Source: Nematopogon swammerdamellus
Taxonomy: Eukaryota; Arthropoda; Insecta; Lepidoptera; Adelidae
DNA length: 64,000 nt
NCBI GenBank assembly: GCA_946902875.1
Contig: OX336340.1
Coordinates: forward strand, 24,629,566-24,693,565
Reading direction: 5' to 3'
In this document: in pieces, positions 31,508 through 42,028 of the stretch
Position numbering within the stretch: position 1 is the stretch's first letter
Layout: each line of letters opens with the position of its first letter
Made by a program: the position numbers and the translations under genes
The notes under the pieces: generated by a model
What the model saw: only the letters and a program-made list of their open reading frames with translations
The model's database searches: none
Told to the model about the DNA's origin: nothing

Positions 31508-31840
31508 CTGATTTTTTTTTTTTTTTATTGAAACTGGCACGGTTGGCTACATCACCTACAACATCCGTGATGCCCATAACACCGGGTGAACTTGGTGCCA
31601 CGTCAGTGCTTCCCTTCGGTCGTGCCGGCTACACTGAACTGGACGGAAAACACAAACTATTTACATAGCCGTTTGGACCGACCTTTCATTCAGTGCGGTG
31701 GTACCAACCCGGGCGGGTTAAACCCTACCACCTAGTAATATAAGAAGGGGGTCATATCCCTTAGTCGCCTTTTACGACATACACGGGGAGAGATTCAGTG
31801 GGGCCATTCTTTTAAAGTACCGGCCCCACACAGTACAGAT
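31508..31840 (-). mobile_element. SINE 3' part plus 'gtcgtaaaaggcg' block, minus strand
   Basis: Begins with a T-run and 'gaaactggcacggttggcta' (SINE 3' end reversed), runs through 'gtaccaacccgggcgggtta', then switches at about 31745 to 'atcccttagtcgccttttac' and 'agtaccggccccaca'. The arrangement matches 23045-23368, so the SINE tail and the block move together or share a target. Confidence 0.7.
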
Positions 31841-31899
31841 TTGGGCTATATATCTGTCAACGATCCCAAAAAAGTGGTTTTGAGAAACATGTATGTGTG

Positions 31900-32205
31900 T
31901 GTGTGTGTGTCCGTCCAGCGACCTTGTGCCTAAACTGCTCAACCGATTTCGTTCAAAATTCGTATTTAGTAGTTTGAAATGATAATCTAGGGGTAAATTT
32001 TTTTACTTTTTCAAAATTCGAAAAAATAAGGGTAGCCGTCATACAAATTTGTCTATGGCAATGTGTCCAGCGACGTTGCGCCTCAACCGCTCAACCGATT
32101 TCGTTGAAAATTCATATTTAGTAGTTTGAAACGATTATCTAGGGGTACCTTTTTTAATTTTTTTTTATTTAAAAAAATAAGGGTAGCTGTCATACAAATT
32201 ATTTC
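31900..32205. repeat. Tandem pair of about 150-bp units
   Basis: Two diverged copies, each with 'ctcaaccgatttcgtt', 'tatttagtagtttgaaa', 'atctaggggta' and 'taagggtagc(c/t)gtcat'. Preceded by a (tg)n run at 31890-31908. Non-coding. 32206-32850 is AT-rich without a recognised gene. Confidence 0.75.
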
Positions 32206-32859
32206 GATGAGGTCGATTTTCTTATAAATGGCTAACGATTTTTATTATTATTATTATATTTAATCCATCGTGTTTGTTTCCGTTTTCAAAGGTGGTGAGG
32301 TAAAAAAATATAATTTTAAAGAAGGTATCTCCACTTTATCCTAACCGCACGCGCGTATTTGAATTGCACGCAGGTTTGGTTGGTGGGTATTTGGCAACTG
32401 AAAATATAATAAGAAATAGGCATGCCATCTATAGACAAATAGGACAACTTAACTTTGGTCTGACATCTATGATGCAGAAGCGGCGAAATTATACATTTTA
32501 TCCGCCAAGCTCACGGACTGACAAAACATGAAAATATTTATTGGAAAAATTATGAAAACCTTAAAATACACTATTTTGAAATTTTTACTTAATATAAAAT
32601 AATCTTTAAATTTAACTATGCTGTTCCCACTTAGCATCGTTCTATAATTAGCAGATTTAAAAATATAATAAATTATTTAATTCAAATTCGATACTCCTGG
32701 CGCCATCTTAGGACATAATTGAAGACTAATTTCATGTTACCTTTAAAACATCGCTGACGGTACATCTGACTCCCCCTATAAAATCAATGACCTTTCTATC
32801 TGCTTCTTTACAAAATGTATTTTATAAATTCTTTATAAAATCGATACACGTGCGTACGC

Positions 32860-33113
32860 TTGCGCAGCCCTTGCCAAACTGAGCGGTGCGGCGAGTGCGG
32901 AACGAGACTGCTATTCCTCGCGAATGCGAGACAGTAAGGACTCGTGCCGCACTGTGTGAAATGTTTTGCTGTCCAATGCGCGCGAGGCTTATTTGTCTCG
33001 CATATTTATCTTTCCATTCAAAAATCCTAGTTGAAGAGACATTACCATATACATATTATACCGTACCGAGTCCAGCACGAGACGCATGTGTCTCGCAACG
33101 CAGTCATCGTGTT
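32860..33113. repeat. piggyBac-type MITE remnant
   Basis: The right end, inverted, reads 'ttaacacgatgactgcgttg', like 23705-23724, and is followed inward by 'cgagacacatgcgtctcgtg'. The left limit is uncertain. Many 'gcgag'-type motifs fill the interior. No transposase frame. Confidence 0.4.
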
Positions 33114-33249
33114 AAATAGTGGATTAAAATTTGTATTGAAATTGGTTTTTTTTTTAATATAGAAGTATGGAAATGGGTGTTTTGGGCTTCTGTTTATAAA
33201 ATGAAAGTCAGTTAGTGGGTTCTGCCAGTGGTGAAGGACGGGCCTGGAA

Positions 33250-33610
33250 CGTGGGACCTTGACGATGGGTCTCGTCCGCAAATTTAAAGACGCTCAGCGG
33301 GCCATGGAAAGATCAATGCTCGGCATTTCTTTGATCGATAACTACGAAATACGGCAAAGAACTAAGGTAGTCGACATTGCTATGAAAATCATCAAGCTGA
33401 ACGGGTGATCGAATGGAGGTCACCTACAAGCAAACGTAATCTGTGTCGAAGGCCTGAAGGACAGACGTCCTAAAAAAGATAGATGAATAAAAAATGTAGA
33501 TGGAGTTAAAAAAGAGCGGAAGAACTCGCCTGTTGGCGTGCCTTGGGAGAGGTCTATGTCCAGCAGTTGACCGGTACGGGCCGATGATAACAATACAGGA
33601 GCAGCAGTAA
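33250..33610 (+). pseudogene. RTE-type LINE C-terminus
   Basis: Reads 'AQRAMERSMLGISLIDNYEI', 'RQRTKVVDIAMKIIKLN', then after frame breaks 'RMEVTY' and 'LACLGRGLCPAVD'. This is the end of an RTE/BovB-like RT ORF as found in moths. It has several frameshifts and is dead. 33611-34384 is AT-rich and holds nothing I recognise. Confidence 0.65.
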
Positions 33611-34384
33611 CGGGACCCTCGGATTAAGTAATCTGTGCCCTCGGCACGTGAGCATGTTCGCACTTTACCGGTTATTATAAATATGGTAAAATCAAAGTCA
33701 GCTGTTAAAGGAGTTTTGAAAATTCATACCCTGGATTATAAGCCTATGTCTTAAGGAATTAAAATAGCCTCTTAAGGAATTAAAGTTTGTATTGAAGTTA
33801 GCCATTAATTTATTTTAAGTTAGAAATATGGAATTTGGGGTTATGTTCTTCTTTAATAAAATAAAGCTTCTGTTTATAAATAAAAGTCAGTTGTATCAGC
33901 ATTTTGGGAAATTCATCCCCTAAGATGGATAGAGAGAGAGAGGATATAGCGTCCCCTCAAATTAAGCATTAATCTACAATGCCGAGGGCAAAAAGCTTGT
34001 AAATAATAAATTACGCAATTTGTTAATGTATGTTTGCCTTCTTTAAAATATTCATCAAGGGAATAAAAAAGATTGCTGGTCAAATAGTAAGCTCTGATTT
34101 AAACTTATTGTATGGTGTCAGATAATTTGATTTAATTTAGTAAATTATTAAATATCTTTATTGACAAGTAACTTCGGCTTTTTCTCTTTTTTACTCTCAC
34201 CTCACACGAGTTTATAGTACATAATTTATTTCTGTGTCTTAATACATACCTATCTAGCTTGTTGAGTTCCTTCCTTGATCAAATCCTTTTTATTAGCATA
34301 TATTTCGACGATATATTATATATGAGTAATATACCTGCTTTTGCTATCGGCTTCGCTCGCTGTAGACTCGATTTAATAGCAAAT

Positions 34385-34710
34385 CTCAAAACGTAAATAT
34401 GATAATAAACGATCGCTTTTCTTATTATTATCTCTCTCTCCCTCTCTCTCTCGGGAGGGATCCCTTGCTCCCCCCTTCATTCTTCTTCCTTCCCCTCCCT
34501 CCCTCCCCCTCCTTCCATCCCTAAAATCCCACCCCTCCCCTCCGTCCTTCTTTCCCCTCTCCATCCCTCTTTCCCCATCTATCCCCTACCCCATCCTACC
34601 TCCCCTCGCTCCTTCCTTGCCTGCCCATTTCCTTCCGTCCCTCCACCTCCCTCCCTTCCCTCCCCTTTCACTCCATTCCCTCCCCCATCCCTCCCTCCCC
34701 TCGATTTGTA
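34385..34710 (+). repeat. Polypyrimidine tract, inverted relative of 30423-30835
   Basis: Runs of C and T ('tccctccctccccctccttc') over about 280 bp, with 'gataataaacgatcgctttt' at the left, which matches the end of the polypurine tract in inverted orientation. Confidence 0.85.
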
Positions 34711-34733
34711 CGCATCTGCGGTACGTTCAGCGT

Positions 34734-34988
34734 TTAGGGCTGCAACCCCTGCCCAGTGCGCGTGGTGCGTAGGTGGAAAGGGGACGGCGGGATCGCGTTA
34801 AACAGCTCCTCCGAGTACTCCCCAAGGAATATGCGATAGAAAACACTTAGGGAGCCGACATCCCTAAGAAGTTGCAGTGGTTCTAGATCGCGGGACACTT
34901 CGGGGTCACCCACTAGTCGCACGGCTCGACGCTGCTCGGTCCGGTTCCAGAGGTGCAAGCTAGTACCTATTTGGCAGAGCCATCCCAA
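34734..34988 (-). pseudogene. LINE RT C-terminal fragment
   Basis: Minus strand: 'RTEQRRAVRLVGDPEVSRDL', 'LLRDVGSLSVFYRIFLGEYS' and 'EELFNAIPPSPF'. This is the tail region of an insect LINE RT (same type as 45924-47215). It is cut off by the pyrimidine tract. Confidence 0.75.
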
Positions 34989-35049
34989 GCGAAATCATGG
35001 GCGTCTTTAGATACCTATTGGGTAACTCGACGCCGCGTGTTGCACTTTC

Positions 35050-35455
35050 GATAAAAATAAAAAAACCGGTCAAGTGCGAGTCGAACTCCCGCACCGAGGG
35101 TTCCATATCGCCATGTCATGGTCAGCGCTACTCACGCCATCTAAGGCGTGTTTATGAAATGTTTCATAATATTAGTTCAAATTCATGATTAGTTAAAATG
35201 CTTCATAATCTTGAGAGTATGTATGTAGATGGCGCGCATACACTTTTTAGTTTCTTCTATGGGAATCCCCGTGAATTTTTAACTTTTTCTTATATTTATT
35301 ATTTGTTGTTACGATATATCGGCCATAATAACACATATTCTGTGAAAATTTCAACGGGCTACCTATTACGGTTCAAGAGATACAGCCCTCGGACAGACAG
35401 ACAGACCGCATAGGCTTAGTAATAGGGTCCCGTACCAGATACGGAACCCTAAAAA
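35050..35455 (+). repeat. 'gggttccgta'-type repeat, full-length copy
   Basis: Starts 'ccggtcaagtgcgagtcgaa' and ends 'gatacggaaccctaaaaaaa', with the 'tctgtgaaaatttcaacggg' core and 'cggacagacagacagacc'. About 400 bp and non-coding. A longer relative is at 61617-62311. 35456-35800 has no recognised feature. Confidence 0.7.
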
Positions 35456-35804
35456 AATTGTGTACGTTACACAGCCGCCTGTCACCCGTAGAATAATTAA
35501 GATACAGGTTGGAAATATGGATGAAAGGAAATGAAAATAAATTACATAAAAATACGAGTATTTATTAACACATAAAATCATACAGCGCCAGCGCAATAAA
35601 CGAGTTTCCTGTGCTCGACAATTTCTCTCTCACAGAAAAACTTTTTTAATAAACAAACTGGCATATCCTATATTTTTCTGAACACTCCATTGAAATTGGT
35701 TCAGTTGTTTACGTGATGAGTGCACAAACATACAAATATACTTCGACTTGGTGCTATTTATCATGTAAGTGTATGTCAGAGTAATTGTTTGTCAGTCAGT
35801 CAGT

Positions 35805-35925
35805 GTCAGCGATGTGTCAGTCTTTCCTTTGGTTGTGCCGGCTACATTGAAATGGACAGAAAACACGTATAATTTGTATAGCCGTTTTCTTCGACCGACC
35901 TTCGTTCAGTGCTGGTTACGTTTTT
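35805..35925 (-). repeat. Diverged SINE tail
   Basis: 'ggttgtgccggctacattga', 'atggacagaaaacac' and 'cgaccgaccttcgttcagtg' match the SINE body on the minus strand with many changes. Confidence 0.5.
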
Positions 35926-35945
35926 GTTCATATTCTATGTAAGTA

Positions 35946-36348
35946 TCTATACATATAATAAAATCGTAGAGGTAAGAAAGTCTGTACATTGAATGTATTC
36001 GGAAAAAAACTAACCAGGGTGGCTTAAAATGAGATACTGAACATGTTAGAACAGTTTTTAAAATTTTTGTTTGTTTGTTTGTTTGTTTGTTTGTTTGTTT
36101 GTCTGTACGCGCATCACGCAAAAACCACTGAACGGAATTAGACGAAACTTTGTATAGTGGCAGTTTATATGCCGGGTTAACATAATACGTAAAAAAAATA
36201 ACAAAAAATAAAAAAAAAATTAACAATTGTAAACATTATTGCGCGTTTAAAATCACGTAGTCCAAAGTACATAATTATATCTTGAGAACTGGCAGCAAAT
36301 ACAATTTGAATAAAATATTCATTCGAAATTTAAAAATAAGTAGATATT
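35946..36348 (-). repeat. Inverted copy of repeat module 25661-26062
   Basis: 'aatcgtagaggtaagaaagt', a (tttg)n run, 'cgcaaaaaccactgaacgga' and 'ttcattcgaaatttaaaaat' match 25661-26062 in inverse orientation almost base for base. Confidence 0.85.
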
Positions 36349-36399
36349 GTATATTGTTGTATATTGTTTAGCATTCATTAGACAGCATGACTGTACTCG

Positions 36400-38031
36400 A
36401 ATTTGTCACAATTTGTTCTATCCGATTCGATTACACCCACGAAGAAGAACCGGTAAGAAACTTCGCAGGGGTTTTTTTTTCATAATAATTTTTACAAGCA
36501 TTTAGTGACTATCCACATAATAACACCGCCTACAGTCGATTGAAAATACAGCTTGAGAGCAAGATCAAAAACAGATTTTTGTTTTGTTTTTGAAGTTCTG
36601 ACCAGAACCAGAAGGAGTTTGAGAAAGTCCTGGACTCCAACAACGCACTTCACAAGGAGTTACTGGAGGTGCGGAGCATCAAGGACAGCAGCTGCTCGTA
36701 CTCCTACGACGGGACGGCGGAGGAACTGCGTGAGGTGAGGGACCGGCTGACCGTTGAGAGGAAGCAGAACGTCGCGCTGCGGAAAGACATAGCTGAGAAG
36801 AACTCAGTCATCCGCGACCAGTCACTGAGATTAATGGAACTGGAAGCAGCCTTTCGCTGTAGCGTGAGCACACACTCCACGACGCCCCAGCGAGCTCGTT
36901 GCCCCTCCCCCTGCCCCGCCGTAGAATGCGTCGTTATTCTCGACACCCCAATGGATCGGCAAACTGCGTCTCCACAGGAGTCCCCGCGGCACACTCCCCC
37001 TTCTACAGAGCCACTTCTTTCCCCCATCCCCCCCACTGCCACGCGATCAAGCGAGCCACCTGCAGCGGCAAATACCAGCTCTGCCGCCGCCACACCGCCT
37101 CCAACCAGGATAGCACACAGCTTGGAGACCACTACGACGTCAGGTGGGAAGTCTTCCAAGAAGAGAAAGGGAAAGGGGAAGAAGAAGACAGCTGCCAAAG
37201 AGCCCCGTTCAGCGGTTGGAAAAGGGAAAGGTCGACATGGGAAGCCACCGGTCCCCTGTGTCTGCATTACTGAGGCTGAGGTACCGAGAGAAGGCAAATT
37301 AACTGCACATGTAAGTCAGCATGGAACCATACAAGCTTCTCAGCCAAAGAACAAGTCTCCATGCACAGACCCACACGCAGCTGTAAGCGGAGCAGCAGCA
37401 TCTGCAGCAGAAAAATCCTCATCCCACGGCCACTCTAAAAACGTACTCATTCTGTGTGACGAGCATGGGCGAAATATGGCGAGCCTTTATAAGGACTCCT
37501 TGCAGACGTCGGATTCTGTCACAGCCATCTGCAAGCCGAACGCTCCTATCACCGAAGTGATCAAAGACTTTCTTAAGTACGTGAACAGCATGGTGAAAGG
37601 CGACGTAGTAATTTTACTGACAGGAAATTCTGAAGCAAACCAGGACACTAACATATACTGTAAATGTGTGAAATAGGTATGTAGCTGAGGTTTGCAACCA
37701 TAAACAAATAAATCTGTTTGTCACTTCACTCTTGTATGTGCCACTCACGCTACATAATTCAGACAAATTAAATGCCACTGCCTACAGGTCCAACACACAA
37801 ACCTATGGATTGACAAGAACCATACCCAATATGGTTTACATCGATTTGAATAATTTAGACAGCAGTAGCTACACTAGAATAGGTTATATGACTAATGCAG
37901 GACTGAAATTCATCTCAAGGACCATTCAAACATGTAATTATAGCGTTAAGGCATCTAACCTACGTTTTATTAAAACTTGTGATAATTATTTTTTAGACCA
38001 AGTTCCAAAGATATTGTCAACTGTGAGTTAA
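36400..38031 (+). pseudogene. LINE ORF1 (coiled coil and SGNH-like domain), plus-strand copy
   Basis: ORF1 of a CR1-group LINE whose ORF2 follows at 38109. The frame is open from about 36600 ('QKEFEKVLDSNNALHKELLE') into a coiled coil ('VERKQNVALRKDIAEKNSV'), a Ser/Pro/Thr linker and Lys-rich stretch ('GKSSKKRKGKGKKKTAAK'), then an esterase-like fold: 'VLILCDEHGRNMASLYKDS', 'CKPNAPITEVIKDFLKYVNS', 'DVVILLTGNSEAN'. A frameshift at about 37675 moves the rest ('LYVPLTLHNSDKLNAT', 'YIDLNNLD', 'CNYSVKASNLRFI') to another frame, ending at 38031. 36400-36590 is a 5' non-coding block also seen at 14165-14310. The related minus-strand ORF1 is at 57153-58425. Confidence 0.75.
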
Positions 38032-38108
38032 ATAACATTGAAAATGCGTTCCCATCTGTAAATGAAAATGAAAATAAAATCAAGATACAATGTAAACATA
38101 AATCGACA

Positions 38109-41019
38109 TTGTCAAATAATAATAATAGGACAATAAGGAAAAATAATTCAGAAGGCAAACTACTAGTATGCCATCAAAATGTACAAGGTCTGCGTGGTAA
38201 GACGCTAATGTTAGAACTATTTCTTCAGGACAATAATATAGATATATTTTGTATAAGCGAATCATGGATCAACTCTAATGAACTGAATATTTGTAATCTT
38301 AACTATTACAATGTAATTAGCAGTAGTCACCGAAAAAACTATATACGAGGAGGCACTATGATTTATGTAAAGGAATCCTTACGAGCTAAGAACCGATCAG
38401 ATATTGTCAACATGTCAATTGAAAAAGATTTTGAAGTAAGCTGTACTGAACTGATGTCATTCTTTATTTTGTCCGTATATCGGTCCCCCTCAGGGAACAT
38501 CTCTGTATTCACAGAAAGACTTGAACAATGCCTATATACACTAAGTTCTAATAACAATAAGTCAATAATATTATGTGGAGATTTTAATATTAAATTCCCA
38601 ACGCACAAAGATGACAAACACGAGCTGTCAGACCTAATGGATAGTTTTTTACTATGTCAGACTATATTTGAACATACGAGGATTGTAGAATCATGCTCTT
38701 CATGCATTGATAATATTTTTACAGACAGTACAACTTTTGAAACGAAAGTAGTATGTGGTATTCAATCAGACCACCTAGCTCAATTAATCTCTATTTATCA
38801 TGCACTGATTAAAAATAAAAATATTGTCATCAGGACATCGAGATTAATAAATGAGGACAGAATAAATGCCTTAAATATAGATTTAAAAATAGAATATTCA
38901 CAAATAGCTAGCGACACCAGTTTCAAATCCTTCTTTAACACTTTTGTCACCTATATTGATAAACATATGCCCTTAAGGCGAAAGTCTGTACTTAAAAAGA
39001 AAAAGTTTGTAGAATGGGCGACACCAGGCATTGTAGTATCTAAAGAAAAACTTTTTTTATTGTATGAATTATTGAAAGATAAAAAATGTAGTGCCTTTAG
39101 AGCATACGTCTCTTCATATAGTAAAATATTTAAAAAAGTATCCATAAGTGCCAAACAGATATTTCTGAAAAATAAATTATTAAGCTCCGACAATAAAATA
39201 AAAATGGCCTGGAATATAATTAAAGACGAAACAGGCAGATCTATCAGGGATGAGAATGTACAAGTAGAATTAAAAATTGGAGAAAGTCTTATAACTGAGT
39301 GCAGCAGTGTTGCAAATCATTTCAATAGATATTTCTCAACCATTGCACATAACAGCACAAAAAATATTATACCTTGTAAAGACATTGCTTTGAAACATTT
39401 GGAAGCTTTCACACCTCGCAACACTGTATCAATTGATTTTGAGCCTGTAACACATTCAGAAATTAAAAGAATACTCCGCGACCTCAAATCAAAACGATCA
39501 CAGGACCTATGGAACATGTCACCAAAGCTGTTAAAATCGTTAATCAGTATCGTGGACCCTTTGTTAGTTGTTATGAATCAGTGTATTGCAAGTGGAACAT
39601 TTCCTGATGCTCTAAAAATTGCCAGAGTCATCCCATTATACAAAAAAGGTTGTCATAAAGACATCGGCAACTACCGCCCAGTTTCTCTATTACCAGTGTT
39701 CAGCAAGGTATTTGAAAAATGTATTGAAAAAAGATTAATCACATTTTTTAATAAGCATAATATTATTAATTTTAAACAATTTGGTTTTCAAAAGGGTAAG
39801 TCTACCGGAGATGCGATTGCATCAATGATCAGATCAGTTTTAACTTCACTAGACCAATCAAAACAAACATACGGAATTTTTTGTGACCTATCTAAAGCAT
39901 TTGACTGCGTAAACCATGATATCATATTAATGAAGCTTGAACACTACGGAGTAAGAGAGAAAGCATTAAATCTATGTGAATCATATCTAAAAAATAGAAA
40001 ACAAATCTGTGATATTAATGGAGTAAAGTCGGGCGTAGAACCTGTCAGTATAGGTGTACCACAAGGCTCAATACTAGGACCACTTCTTTTCTTAATATAT
40101 GTTAATGATATATCTAGCTGTGTTCCAGAGGACATAGAATTAGTCATGTTTGCTGATGATATATCTGTTGTCTTGAAAGATTTATGTATGGAGGAACTAC
40201 GGAAGTCATTTGTAATAGTAATAAATTCACTACAGTCATGGTTTCAATCTAATAATTTACTATTGAATGTAAATAAGACTAATGTAATGCACTTCGCATT
40301 GGGTACTCGGAAACGCATACAAGATGACATTGTGAACACTGTAAATGAATTATCCCTCAAAAAGGCTAATGAAATTACATTTCTGGGCTTAATATTTGAT
40401 AATGGCTTAACCTGGAAGGCTCATATAGATAAACTAGCAGGCAAACTAAGCTCAGCCTGCTACGCTATAAAAAAATTAAAGAGCTCTGCGGCATTCAAGC
40501 CGCAAAGACTGTATACTATGCCTACTTTGACAGTCTTATGTCATATGGTTTAATGTTTTGGGGAAATGCAGCGGAATCAAACCGAATATTTGTATTACAG
40601 AAAAGAGCCTTACGGTGTATACTTGAAATGAATGGAATGAATGGAAGGAAGGAATGAAACCTAGAGACACTTGTCGTTATGCATTTAATGAAATAGGAAT
40701 AATGACTTTACCTGGTGCCTACATCTTTCAAAACATTTGTTATGCAAGAAAGCATCTATTAGTCTCCACTTTTAACTCGGACAATCACAACTATAATACT
40801 AGATATAAGGATAACCTACTGGGAATAAAACATAGGTTGTCTAAAATGTCAAAAAGTTTTATATGTAATAGTGTTAGATTTTATAACAAAATACCACAGG
40901 AAATAAGGAATCTAGGTGAAAATTCTTTCAAAATAACCCTGAAAAAAATATTAACCAAAAAAAGCTATTACAGTATTAAAGATGCCTTAACTGACGAATT
41001 TTGTGATTCTGACACATAA
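38109..41019 (+). pseudogene. LINE ORF2 (endonuclease and RT), plus-strand copy
   Basis: Endonuclease: 'VCHQNVQGLRGK', 'IFCISESWINSNE', 'IILCGDFNIKF', 'GIQSDHLAQL'. RT: 'VIPLYKKGCHKDIGNYRPVS', 'FKQFGFQKGKSTGDAI', 'IFCDLSKAFDCV', '[20 protein letters not shown]', F-A-D-D at 40149-40160, 'FLGLIFDNGLTWKAH'. A frameshift near 40500 and a short insertion of 'gaatg/gaagg' repeats at 40625-40656 break the C-terminal part, which resumes with 'DTCRYAFNEIGIMTLPGAYI' and ends at 41019. All catalytic residues remain; the damage is limited to the thumb side. The 3' UTR continues to roughly 41300. Confidence 0.87.
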
Positions 41020-41464
41020 TAAATTAAGTACAAAAGTATGACATAACGTAATGTTCTCTACTAACTCTAAGACAATGAGTACTTGTGTATCTATTTTTTT
41101 TTTACCCTCGACATTTTATACTACATTGTAGTATGTTACTTGCTTACTAACAAAATGAAATAATGACTTGATAAAATTTCTTATCAAATTTGACGATGGC
41201 ACTATACACCGGACTTTTTACATAATACCTATATACTTCAGAAGTTGTCAGAATCACATGATAAATAAATATAATTAATGATGCGATATGAATGTAATTA
41301 ATTAGTTAAGCGATAACGACATGTGGTGGTTTGTGACAGAAACCAGTAGTCCATACAATTTCATAGTAAAAATGTTTTCACTTTGTCATGAATTGCTGCA
41401 TGTCACAAATCAGCACAAATCAGCACATGCGTGTCTAGGCAGTGGCAAACATTTTTGTATAGAC

Positions 41465-41637
41465 TAAGTGGACATTGAAAAAATTTCCAGTGAAGTTTCT
41501 TGTCAGTTCTTCTTCGCTGTGATAATCGAACTGGCGGAATGTTACAATGTAAATATGACAAATCTGAGCGCAGTGTACTGCCAATAGATGCTAAATAAAC
41601 AATAAACAATAAACAATAAACAATAAACTGCAAGGAC
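41465..41637 (+). repeat. Short repeat with (aataaac)n tail, copy 1
   Basis: 'agtggacattgaaaaaattt' to an 'aaataaacaataaacaataa' tail; a near-identical 148-bp copy lies at 46609-46757 inside a LINE RT remnant. It behaves like a SINE or a LINE 3' end. It separates the two tail-to-tail LINEs. Confidence 0.7.
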
Positions 41638-41724
41638 TTAATTTAGTGGATCAGGTGTAAAGAGCCTTTGTCAAATTTTTGATACGTCATTTGTATCAAC
41701 TCAATAATGTTAGTAATAAGTATA

Positions 41725-42003
41725 CATACTACAACGTAGTATTGTCAAATAATAATAAAAAAAAAATAAAAAAAATTATAATAAAAATATTAAGATACTT
41801 GAAGTATCAAGTTGTCAATCGGTGAGTAAATAAATTTGAGTACAAATAGTACCTAGTCATAATAAGTATACATACTACAACGTAGTATTGTCAAATAATA
41901 AAAAAAAAAAATTATATTATAATAAAAATATTAAGATACTTGAAGTATCAAGTTGTCAATCGGTTAGTAAATAAATTTGAGTACAAATAGTACCTAGTCA
42001 TGC
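41725..42003. repeat. Tandem duplication of about 140 bp (LINE 3' UTR)
   Basis: Two copies, each from 'aataagtatacatactacaa' through 'gatacttgaagtatcaagtt' to 'gtacaaatagtacctagtca'. They lie directly after the ORF2 end of the minus-strand LINE, so probably are its 3' UTR. Each contains the small palindrome gatacttgaagtatc. Confidence 0.85.
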
Positions 42004-42028
42004 GCTAACTAATTATGCAGTCAGAACC

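Noticed and set aside
36704..37297. 197-codon minus-strand frame
   Set aside because: Shadow of the LINE ORF1 coding strand; composition mirrors the Ser/Pro/Lys linker.
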